From Clostridium thermopalmarium DSM 5974 (GTDB taxonomy: Bacteria; Bacillota; Clostridia; Clostridiales; Clostridiaceae): 64,000 nucleotides of DNA. Of this stretch, positions 17,238 through 25,808 are shown in pieces. Location of the stretch: contig NZ_PVXN01000005.1 in the NCBI RefSeq assembly GCF_002995795.1, forward strand, positions 62,001 through 126,000. The letters run 5' to 3'. The first letter of the stretch is position 1. Every line of letters starts with the position of its first letter. The position numbers were made by a program, and so were the translations under genes. The notes beneath the pieces are model-generated. The model ran no database searches and was not told the origin of the DNA. It worked only from the letters and a program-made list of their open reading frames with translations.

Positions 17238-19499
17238 TTAGTTTGCAAATTTTACTGTATAATCCACTCCATTTATTGACACAACTAATTCTGATACTTG
17301 TGATTTTAATGTATCAAAGTTACTATTAAAGTAACAATCAATCATACCGCTATAAACCATAATCTTCCTATCTATTTTTTTATTCATCCATTCTATAACA
17401 TTTTGATTTTTTAAAGTAAATCCATCAGCTAAAGTTACAGATTTAAGTTCATAGTGTATTGGCATATCAATATTTTCCCAAATATATCCTATAGCATCAT
17501 CATTTTCTTTTGTTATAGTCACAATTTGGTTTTCTTCTGTAATATCAATACTAGTATTATCTTCTGATATTCGATTTAAGATTTCTGGAACTCTGCTTTT
17601 TGTAAATTCTTCAATGGACTGAGTAGTTATATTGACATTTGAATATTGACAAATAATTGCGTCATATTTAGCTGCCATTGCTGTAAGTTTAAAGTTTTCT
17701 TTATCTACTGTAATTGGACCTGTATAAAGAGTGCTATTTAAATTTGTTTTTGAACCATCAGTAGTATATCTTATCTTAGCAACTTTACCAATCTCTGTTA
17801 CATTTACATTTTGTCCTTGATTACTTACAGTAAGTTTAAATACAATCCAATCTGTTCCGTCAGAACTGCCTTCTGGAACATTAAATGAATTATCTGCAAC
17901 TGTACTATTTCCTTTAAATATTTGAACCTTTGCAGCAGAATTTCCTAATGGAGTTGTTGACGCAAATTCATGAGCATAGAAGTAATATTCTCCATCTATA
18001 GGTCTATAGATTGTTGTAGTTTCTATTCCATATCTATTGTACGCTCTACCATTCTGCTCTAACTCAGCATATTTTATTCCATTATACTCATATTTCCTAT
18101 TTGCAAGGGAAATGGAAAATTTGCTTGTTCCATCTAGTGATGGTGCTACAAGATATGAATCCAGATCACTTATTACTTTATCATTCCAAGTAAGAACTAT
18201 TTTTATCTGTTCCAAACTTACTGCTCTAATTATAATTTCATTTTTGTCTGTCAAAATAGAATCTGTAGGTACAACTGCATATAAATATCCCGTTACGTAT
18301 CCTTCACCTGATAATTCACCAATGTATTGACCTGCTGGCAAGCTAACAGAATAGTATCCATTTTCATCTGTTACTGTTTCAGCTACTACTTCTCCATCCT
18401 TATTATTAACTCCAGATCTAAATTTGATAGTTACTCCTGAAGCACCTAAATGGGATACATCATCAATTATTCTTCCACTGATTCCTGTTGATTCCAAAGT
18501 TATTTCATTAGAAGTTTTTCCTTCTCCTTTAAGTTTTGTACTTCCTTCTCTTGGTGAAACAGTAATTTTAAATTTCTTTCCTGATGAACTTGCGCCTACT
18601 ACACTTGAAAAGGATAATGTTTGTGATACTTCGTCATAACTTAAATTTTGCAACTCAATAGCTTCTCCGTTTAAAGTAGCTGTTATTACAAAATCATTTA
18701 TTGATAAGCCTTCTATGAATTCATTAAATTCTATATCTACACTTGTTGGTGTAAGATTTTTAACATTTTTTATAGAAGTAGTTGTTTCTTCTGGCATATT
18801 TTCGCTAATAATTTCGCCATTGATCCATATACTAACACCACTGTCTAATACAATATTTTGAGGTCTAATAGATAAATTAGAGCCTGTTCCTCCAATATGC
18901 ACTCTTGCAGTATTAATAGCACCATTACCAAGAATATTTGCTGCTGCATTTAGCACAAGAGTTTCTATTCTAGCTCCTTCTGGAATTTGAAGTATTGCTG
19001 GTGTTTCTAACTGAACTTCTATAACTTTTGTATCTCCTTCAGCTACTATTCTTACTTGCCCATCATTTTTATTAACTATTATAGTGGCAAGTGTTGAATT
19101 TCTAAAATGTATACTATTATTTTCACTACCCCTTACATATGTGTCTCCAGTTACTGTAACATTCTCAAGTATTATATCACCTTCACCTATACCTTCTGCA
19201 AGTATTAAGCTCCCATTTATCGCCATATTTTTCAAGGTTACTCCAGCTGCATTAACTGTTACATTTCCACTAACCTGTTGTATTCCTGAAGCTGGTCCAT
19301 AAGTTCCTGGAGCATTATATACGTTTTGCGTATTATCGTCTTCATTATTATCATCTTCATTATTATCGTCTTCATGATTGCCATCTTCATCATTATCATC
19401 TTCATTATTGCCATCTTCATTATTGCCATCTTCATGATTACCATCTTCATGATTGCCGTCATTATTGTTTTCATTATTGTTTTCATTGTCATTCCGCGA
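17238..19499 (-). pseudogene. 5'-truncated large cell-surface protein
   Basis: The open frame begins right after an in-frame stop at about 19500-19502 and has no ATG or GTG before a TTG at 19235. Yet the frame upstream of the TTG is clearly coding: an Asp/Asn/Glu-rich linker (repeats of NHEDGNNEDG), then YNAPGTYGPASG and beta-helix turns (VTVNAAGVTLKN). No signal peptide remains. From the TTG, beta-helix turns cover residues 1-130, an Ig-like region 155-248, a carboxypeptidase-regulatory-like domain 252-325 (TVTDENGYYSVSLPAGQY), a YfaP-like domain 344-475 (IVLTWNDKVISDLDSYLVAP) and a chitobiase C-terminal-like domain 485-540 (IRYTTDG). A GGAG five bases before the TTG could still drive a cytoplasmic fragment. 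Loss of the 5' end is the simplest reading. Confidence 0.65.
19320..19499 (-). repeat. Acidic-linker coding repeat
   Basis: Short repeats of the type GAAGATGGCAATAAT encode an Asn/Asp/Glu/Gly/His linker at the surviving 5' end of the surface-protein frame. Such repeats are prone to slippage and recombination, a possible cause of the truncation. Confidence 0.7.
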
Positions 19500-19568
19500 C
19501 TAATTAACTTATTTTTGTTGGGAAGAAATAAATTAATTACTTTTCTATTAAATTTAAAATAAAAGAAA

Positions 19569-19599
19569 AGGCTGCCATAGAAAGTCTCTATGACAGCCT
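19569..19599 (-). terminator. Intrinsic terminator closing the S-layer/non-coding transcript
   Basis: AGGCTG-CATAGA pairs with TCTATG-CAGCCT (12 pairs, one mismatch, 5-base loop). On the minus strand it is followed by TTTTCTTTTATTTT. It lies about 800 bases past the S-layer stop codon, with no earlier U-tract terminator seen. Confidence 0.85.
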
Positions 19600-20393
19600 C
19601 TTGATTTGAAGTGACTTATTAAGTTATGAAAATTATAGATTTGAATAAATTGAATTGAATTGAAATTGTTTAGAAATGTTTCCGTTCATATATTTTAATA
19701 TATCAGTAGAAATGCTTCCCTCAATTCTACTAAAATACTTTTAATTGCTTTATTATACCGACTAGGTTCCTTCGCTACCTTCTGTTTTATCCTCACACTA
19801 TGTTACCATAATGCTACAAGCGGCCAGAAGATCATCACTACTATGAACCTGCTGAGCCTCTGTATACATCACTGGAACTGCATTTCCTATTTATACAGAG
19901 CATCAAACGTTCCGTTTTGTATATCCCTTATTTTGAATGCCTTAGGCCTCCACTAACGAATTAAGAAGATTGAGTTTAATAACCTGAATTTTTCTCAATC
20001 CAATATATTATTTAAAATATATTGTTTCATGCCAAGCTCAAGACAATAATATTTTAACAGCATGAACTAAACTTAATACGCATTAACATGGATTAGGTTA
20101 CCCTGACCATAGCAAACTTTTAAGGAACCCCGCATAGGACTTTCACCTATTACGGCTTCACCTGGCTTCACCTATGTTATAAATGCAGTATAACATAGAT
20201 GCAGGAGTATTAGACTCTAAGCTAAAAGGTTATTGCTTAGCATAGGAATTTCACCTGTGAAATCTACAAAACAGTTAGAATTTATATTTTTTTCACAGAA
20301 GAGAGTATAGATGAAAGCATCTATACTCATTTCTTCTTAAATAAATTCCACTCTTTTCGTTACGAATAACTTATAGAGTAACGTTTCGCACTT
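19600..20393 (-). ncRNA. Candidate large structured non-coding RNA (or very long structured 3' UTR)
   Basis: No credible reading frame exists here, but GC is near 47 percent in the two 60-base blocks I counted (19801 and 20101), in an AT-rich genome. Perfect helices are dense: 20303-20328 (11 pairs, 4-base loop), 20172-20198 (10 pairs), 20217-20240, 20249-20262, 20001-20024 (9 pairs), 20027-20066, 19968-20000, and 20358-20383. At 19858-19913 two perfect helices of 9 and 5 pairs cross, giving a pseudoknot. A 17-base motif recurs (16 of 17) at 20132-20148 and 20240-20256, and GGCTTCACCT is tandemly repeated at 20154-20173. The terminator at 19569-19599 sets the 3' end and the sense strand. Size and complexity resemble ornate RNAs such as OLE, ROOL or GOLLD, or an ORF-less group II intron. 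I cannot identify the class. Confidence 0.6.
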
Positions 20394-23300
20394 TTATTGT
20401 TGAGCAGGTAAAACTAGATTTAAAACATAAGTTACTGTTTCCTTACCGTTTTGAACAGTTACTTTAAGCTTTTCACCATCTAAATCTTCAAGAGTAATTT
20501 CATTAAATGATTCTTTTCCTGCTAAACGACTTATTTCATTCTTAATACCTTCAACTGTTGTCTGTCCATTTACATCTGTTACTAAAGCTCCATTAAGCTT
20601 TATGAACTTATCAATTGGAAGAACATCCTTTAGATATGCACCTGTTTTTCCATCCTTAACAGTTGCTGTTATTATATTTGTATTTGTATTTACAGTAACA
20701 TATTCGCTAGCTAATTCTTCAATTTGATCTTCTATAGCTTTAATTCCTCTTATAGCTAAAGGTACATATTCTACATCAGTATCAACTACTGCACCGTTAG
20801 CATCTGAGTTACCATCCTTATCAACTGCCAAATCATATACTTTATTTGTTTCAGTAGTAATTCCTAATCCTAAGAAATCAAGTGCTTCATCATAATCGCT
20901 TTCTTTTGCACTAAGTGTTAATACAACTTTATCAGAGCCATTTGTGGTAACGTTAGTTATTCTTACATCCTTATCATCAACCTTGAATAGATTAATGTTT
21001 TTCTCTATGTTAGTCGTATCTAGTGCTTCTTCAAATGTTAATTCAACAGTAGCTGTTACGATACCATCCTTTGTCACAGGATCTCCGTCTGGATTAGTAA
21101 CACTGAAGCTAGTTAATACTACTGCATCATCATAGTCATCTCTATCATCTATCTTAGTATTCTTTACAACAACATTATTATCATCAATTTTAGCTAATTC
21201 TGGAGCTATTTCATCCTTAACTGTATAAGTAGCCTTAAGTAATGTATCACCATATTTGTTTTCTGATTTATTACCATCAACTACAACTACAACCTTATGT
21301 CCATTATGTTTTCCGTCATATGATAATTGATCAGCTTCTTTTAATGTATAAGTTACAGTTGTCTTTCCATTAGCTTTTTCAACCTTTGTAGAAGCTGGTA
21401 TTATCTCATTTCCAGTTCCTTGTTCCTTAAGTTTTACATCATCTCCGTCAAACTTAACTTCATCATCAAATACTATCTTAATAGTTTCTCTATCTACAGC
21501 TACTGGCTCATCATTATCTTCATCTAATCCAATTGAAGCAGCAGATCCATTAACTGTAATATCTCTTAGTAATCCAGTTCTATTTCCATTAGCATCTTCA
21601 ACTTTATTTATATCTAATGTAAGAGTTGCACCTGTAAAATTAAATTGATCATCAAGATCCTCCTTATTTCCTGGAAGTCTTAATTCAGCTTTAGTAGCAT
21701 TATCTACTGCTTTTACGCTAGCTCCATCATAATCTGATAAGTTAATCTCATAAGTCTTTCCACCCTTAACTATTGTTAAATCATAGTTATCAAGATTATT
21801 GATAGCATATCTGCTTCCATCTGCTAACATCTTAGTACCAAAGTCAACAACAATCTTTTGGCTACTCTTTGATGCATCATAGAATTTTGCACTTATATCA
21901 TCTTTAGTAACGGCTTGAGTATCTTTTGCTGTGAATTTCTTAGTAACCTTTTCAATCTTATTTCCTGCTTTATCTTCAACATCTTCTATAGTTACTTCAT
22001 ATTCTTCTCCGTCTTCTAAATCTTTTGATAACTCTAATGTAACTTCATCACTATCTGTTAATTTTGCTTTAGATACTCTTACTGCTTTTCCGTCTTTATC
22101 TTTAACTGTATAATTATCTTCATCTGTAGCTGAATCTAAATCTAAATCTTCAGAGAAAGTTAAGATTATCTTTTTATTTGAATCATCATCTTGTTCAACT
22201 TTCTTTATTTCTGGTCTATCTTTATCTTTAGATACATTAGCTTTTATATTTAAGCCATCATTTTCTTTTTCCCATAAGTCTTCTAAAACATCAGCATCTA
22301 CAAAAACATAAGCTGTTTCTGGAAGTGAATGATCAGAATCGAAATATAAAGTAAGTTCATTTCCATCAATAACTACTGCTTCTGCAGCATTTTTGCTTGT
22401 AGTATGATAGAATGATTCAAAGAAGTCATCATCACTTACATAAGTATATCCTTTACTTTCAGGATATTTTTCGCTAATCTTATCTACTTTAGCATTTGCA
22501 ATCATAGTATCATCTTTATGATCAGCAAATTTAATATCTTTATTAAATACTAAAGTTATTTCTTGGTCTTTTGCCTTCTTATAGCCTACAATAGCTAAAT
22601 CTTCTGTGTTAAAGTCAGCTTTTAAGTCTAATTTAGCTTTCTTTAATGAATATCCAGCATAATCTTCTGCTTCTGATTTAACATTAAGAGTTAGCTTTTC
22701 TCCATCTTTTAATTTGCTATAAAGAACGATATTTAATTCTTTACCATTGTTGATAGGTTCAACTTTTTCTATTGAATATCCTCCCTCATTAACTTCAAAA
22801 GCATCTTCTAAATCTTCGTATATATTTTGTGGTGTTCTATTTTTAGATACTATTGGTTCACTTAAATGTACTTTTATTGTTCTAATACCAACAACTTCTG
22901 CAGATGTAACTTCTGGAATTTCAAAGTCAGAAACTTTAAATTCTTTGCTTATTTCTGTTCCAGTGATGTTTTCATCAAGAACTAATTTATAAGTAGCTTG
23001 GTTTTGATATTCATCATCATCATCACCAATTTTGCTAAAATCTACTGTTAATATAGCTTCATTTGAACCTTCTTCTACATCAACTGACTTGAATACATCT
23101 TCTACTTCATCATCATCTTCATTGTATAGAGTATAGTTATCTAAATCTTCAGCTTCATCTTTAGCATCCCCATCTAAAGCTTTATTAAATGTAACTTTAA
23201 CTTGAGCAGCATTTATAGATTCAACTGAAACAACCTTTAAATCCTCATCTTCATCATTATCACCGTTAGGTTTAACTTCGTCACCCTTAACAACTACTCC

Positions 23301-23702
23301 ATCCTTAACTACTGCTTTGTAAACTGTTCCTGGAAGAGCTGTTTCTTTAGAAGCTTCTGTAAATTTATTTACATCGAATTCTTCTCCGCCTAAGATTGCA
23401 TCTTTAGCTGCTTCTGCTATAGCATTAGCATCGATAAATCCAGTTTTATCATCGTGATAAGAAACTAAAGTAGCTCTAGCTGCATCAAAGCTCTTATATA
23501 GAACTGCACCTTTTTCGTTTCCTAAGTAATTTTCTACTGCTGATTCTTGTAATTCTGTTAAATCATAATTTAAATAAGTTCCTTCTGCATTTTTAACTAC
23601 TAATCCATCAACCTTTGCTAATGCAGTTGTTCCAACTGCTGAAGCGATTAATGTTCCTATAGCAGCTGTTGATAAAACGCTAACTACTTTTTTATTAGCC
23701 AT
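20394..23702 (-). CDS. Probable major S-layer protein with Ig-like repeats
   Basis: The 1102-residue protein has a signal peptide ending near ALA (residue 29). The shared N-terminal module follows at about residues 30-120: VDGLVVKNAEG, LNYDLTELQESAV, YKSFDAA, GFIDANAI and GGEEFDVNKF. The remainder is a series of SbsA-like Ig domains, recognised by strands such as AAQVKVTFNKAL, TIKVHLSEPI, EITLVFNKDI, KIILTFSEDL and TIKIVFDDEV. Composition is acidic and Asp-rich with almost no Cys, as in S-layer proteins. No SLH or CWB2 domain is seen, so the N-terminal module may be the anchor. The start has AGGAGGG. The gene is 62 bases after the gene at 23765-24979 with no terminator between. Confidence 0.75.
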   Translation of the reverse strand: MANKKVVSVLSTAAIGTLIASAVGTTALAKVDGLVVKNAEGTYLNYDLTELQESAVENYLGNEKGAVLYKSFDAARATLVSYHDDKTGFIDANAIAEAAKDAILGGEEFDVNKFTEASKETALPGTVYKAVVKDGVVVKGDEVKPNGDNDEDEDLKVVSVESINAAQVKVTFNKALDGDAKDEAEDLDNYTLYNEDDDEVEDVFKSVDVEEGSNEAILTVDFSKIGDDDDEYQNQATYKLVLDENITGTEISKEFKVSDFEIPEVTSAEVVGIRTIKVHLSEPIVSKNRTPQNIYEDLEDAFEVNEGGYSIEKVEPINNGKELNIVLYSKLKDGEKLTLNVKSEAEDYAGYSLKKAKLDLKADFNTEDLAIVGYKKAKDQEITLVFNKDIKFADHKDDTMIANAKVDKISEKYPESKGYTYVSDDDFFESFYHTTSKNAAEAVVIDGNELTLYFDSDHSLPETAYVFVDADVLEDLWEKENDGLNIKANVSKDKDRPEIKKVEQDDDSNKKIILTFSEDLDLDSATDEDNYTVKDKDGKAVRVSKAKLTDSDEVTLELSKDLEDGEEYEVTIEDVEDKAGNKIEKVTKKFTAKDTQAVTKDDISAKFYDASKSSQKIVVDFGTKMLADGSRYAINNLDNYDLTIVKGGKTYEINLSDYDGASVKAVDNATKAELRLPGNKEDLDDQFNFTGATLTLDINKVEDANGNRTGLLRDITVNGSAASIGLDEDNDEPVAVDRETIKIVFDDEVKFDGDDVKLKEQGTGNEIIPASTKVEKANGKTTVTYTLKEADQLSYDGKHNGHKVVVVVDGNKSENKYGDTLLKATYTVKDEIAPELAKIDDNNVVVKNTKIDDRDDYDDAVVLTSFSVTNPDGDPVTKDGIVTATVELTFEEALDTTNIEKNINLFKVDDKDVRITNVTTNGSDKVVLTLSAKESDYDEALDFLGLGITTETNKVYDLAVDKDGNSDANGAVVDTDVEYVPLAIRGIKAIEDQIEELASEYVTVNTNTNIITATVKDGKTGAYLKDVLPIDKFIKLNGALVTDVNGQTTVEGIKNEISRLAGKESFNEITLEDLDGEKLKVTVQNGKETVTYVLNLVLPAQQ

Positions 23703-23719
23703 CTATAATTCCCTCCTAA

Positions 23720-23760
23720 AATCTTTATATTTAAATCTTTATATTTAAATCTTTATGATT
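23720..23760. repeat. Tandem 14-base repeat in the S-layer leader
   Basis: AATCTTTATATTTA occurs twice in tandem and then in part (AATCTTTATGATT). It fills most of the gap between the upstream secreted-protein gene and the S-layer ribosome binding site. Confidence 0.8.
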
Positions 23761-23764
23761 TCAA

Positions 23765-24979
23765 TTATTTTATTACTAATTGTGCTTCAACTTGCTCTTG
23801 TGTTAAAGTCTTGTTAACAACTCCGATGAATACTTTTTCTCCATCTTTGTTTGTTCTAAGTTCTAATGCTGTTCCAGCAACTTCTACTGTGTACTTTTCT
23901 GGAGTTGTAGTATCTAACTTAATTTGTACTAATGTTTGCATTGGAATTGCATTAGTATCTACTGTTACTATTTCATGTGCTGGTATTTCTTTATCTTCAT
24001 CTCCAATTTTAGTAACTTCTGTATTTTCTATAACTTGGTCTTTTGTTAGAGTCTTGTTAACAACTCCGATGAATACTTTTTCTCCATCTTTGTTTGTTCT
24101 AAGTTCTAATGCTGTTCCAGCAACTTTAACTTCATAGTTTTCTGGAGTTGTAGTATCTAATTTGATTTGTACTAATGTTTGCATTGGAATTGCATTAGTA
24201 TCTGCTGTTATTACTTCAAATGTTGGGATTTCATCAACTGGTGCTTCAGTTACTGTAACGATCTTTAATTTAAATCCATCATATCCTTGTTTCTTAACAG
24301 CATCTGTTGGGTTATCATTCATTCCCCAAACGTCTATCATATAAACACCTGGTTCTACGAATTTAATATCATCTGAAGAATCTTCAGCAGTTTCATATCC
24401 ATCTGGATCGTATTTCCATTCACCCTTTGAATTTAAAACATGAATTTTATAGTTGTCTTGTCCAACAATCTTTGCAAATTCGTTAACTGTGTAGCTATCT
24501 TTTATTTCTACATTATCTAAATTTACTCTATTAGCGAAATATCCATCTTTTTGGATTGAGAAATTCTTTGTGAAGTAGTTGTCATAGTCTCCATTTTTGT
24601 TTTCCTTAGCACCCTTTTGTCCTGCTCTCTTTACCCAGATAGAAGCCTTATATTTTCCAGCTTTTAACTTAGCAGCAGCTTGTGGCATAAATGGTTGACC
24701 AGCTTCAACAGCTTCTGAATATCCATTTGTTAATTCAGACCATTCTTTTGTTTCAAGGTTTTGAACCCAAATTCTGTATTGAACTTGTCCTTGGTAATCT
24801 TTAGCTGTAACAGCGAATGTAAAATCATCCCCTTCTTCAGCCATTGATATTGATGGTACTGCACGATAAATGCTTGGTAAGTTTTGTGCAGTTGTTTCAG
24901 CAAATGCTGGTGTAACTGTTCCTACTCCTGTAGCAACTACTACTGCAGCAAGAAGTAAACTCATCTTTCTTTTAATCAC
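23765..24979 (-). CDS. Secreted surface protein with two tandem C-terminal modules
   Basis: The start is GTG 24979, seven bases after GGGAGGG. The 404-residue protein has a signal peptide ending near AFA (residue 27). Residues 28-130 look like a triple-tyrosine-type Ig domain (VQYRIWVQNLETKEWSEL), and a second Ig-like part follows. Two copies of an 81-residue module end the protein, each with TNAIPMQTLVQIKLDTTTPE, LELRTNKDGEKVFIGVVNK. The membrane-anchored protein at 6038-6937 has one diverged copy. No enzymatic motif is seen. Placement directly before the S-layer gene suggests coexpression and a surface role. The function is unknown. Confidence 0.75.
   Translation of the reverse strand: MIKRKMSLLLAAVVVATGVGTVTPAFAETTAQNLPSIYRAVPSISMAEEGDDFTFAVTAKDYQGQVQYRIWVQNLETKEWSELTNGYSEAVEAGQPFMPQAAAKLKAGKYKASIWVKRAGQKGAKENKNGDYDNYFTKNFSIQKDGYFANRVNLDNVEIKDSYTVNEFAKIVGQDNYKIHVLNSKGEWKYDPDGYETAEDSSDDIKFVEPGVYMIDVWGMNDNPTDAVKKQGYDGFKLKIVTVTEAPVDEIPTFEVITADTNAIPMQTLVQIKLDTTTPENYEVKVAGTALELRTNKDGEKVFIGVVNKTLTKDQVIENTEVTKIGDEDKEIPAHEIVTVDTNAIPMQTLVQIKLDTTTPEKYTVEVAGTALELRTNKDGEKVFIGVVNKTLTQEQVEAQLVIK
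23808..24127 (-). repeat. Recent 243-base in-frame duplication
   Basis: Bases 23808-23884 recur with a 243-base offset, with 77 identical bases in a row, and similarity continues across the 81-codon unit. The match is closer than protein selection alone would require, so the duplication is recent or kept uniform by gene conversion. Confidence 0.85.
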
Positions 24980-25808
24980 TTGTGTTCCCTCCCATTTTGA
25001 TAGTTTATTTTTTAAATTTTTATAATTATTAACTTTGTGTTGAATAATATATGTAAAATCGGGAAATATAAATATAAGTAAATTATATTTCCTTGATATT
25101 ACAATCTTTTAGAACCTAACTTAAATATTCTATAAGGATGTTACATTTCCTTTTTTATATTAATAAAGCATTATCATTTTACTAATATATTCATGTAAAT
25201 GTATATGTAGGATTTGTTACTATCATTAATATATTTTTTATTATATAGGTTTTTGTCCCATTTATCAACTATTAACAAAGAAATTGTTTATGGTAATTGT
25301 TACTATAATATTAATTATTTTTCCATTTTAAATTGATTAATATGGGATTATATCCATCTACAACTATATTTACGAATGAATTTAATAAAAAGTTCGAATA
25401 AATTTAATATTTTTTTTCATAAATTTTGCCTTATCGAATTGATTTTAAACTATTTTACCACAAAATGCAATATAATATAGTATATTTTTTGTATTATGGA
25501 ACTATATTCCTAAAAGTCTACTTTTTAATAAAAGCTTATTATGAATTATACATTTCTTATAATATATTTCCTATCTTCTAAAATATTCATATTACCTTCT
25601 GTGAACTATTCTATATAATATATGACTTTATTTTTAACTTATTCCAACAAATCTATTATTTTTCTAATGCAAATACTATGCTTTCTATTTCTGTCTATTT
25701 TTCTTATACTAAAGTTTTAAATTTTCTTCTAAAGAATATTAATATTAGTAATTACAAAAAATACTTCATATGTAAGTATTCATTTAAACCATGTATTAAA
25801 AAGGAGTT
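24980..25808. other. AT-rich intergenic region without recognised features
   Basis: About 830 very AT-rich bases separate the divergent genes at 24979 (minus) and 25809 (plus). Both promoters must lie here, but I cannot fix them. I see no RNA motif, long palindrome or convincing frame. A 63-codon frame at 25678 lacks a ribosome binding site and looks like chance. Confidence 0.6.

Noticed and set aside
19259-19492. Met/Ile/Lys repeat protein frame (MTMKTIMKTIM...)
   Set aside because: It is the shifted reading of the acidic linker repeat of the surface-protein frame and ends inside that gene. Low complexity and no ribosome binding site.
19326-19562. Plus-strand Ile/Phe-rich frame
   Set aside because: It is the antisense reading of the same repeat and has no coding support.
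19600-20393. Functional group II intron
   Set aside because: A GTGCG lies near 20391 and a domain-V-like hairpin is present. But the hairpin is in the middle, no maturase exists, and no domain V/VI is seen near the 3' end. Kept only as a possibility.
19600-20393. tmRNA, RNase P RNA or cobalamin riboswitch
   Set aside because: None of the required conserved blocks (tag frame with CCA end, RNase P conserved regions, B12 box) was found in the right order.
23720-23760. CRISPR-like repeats
   Set aside because: Only two and a half directly adjacent copies of 14 bases with no spacers.
23811-24137. Plus-strand frame with an internal repeat
   Set aside because: The repeat is explained by the duplicated module of the minus-strand gene.
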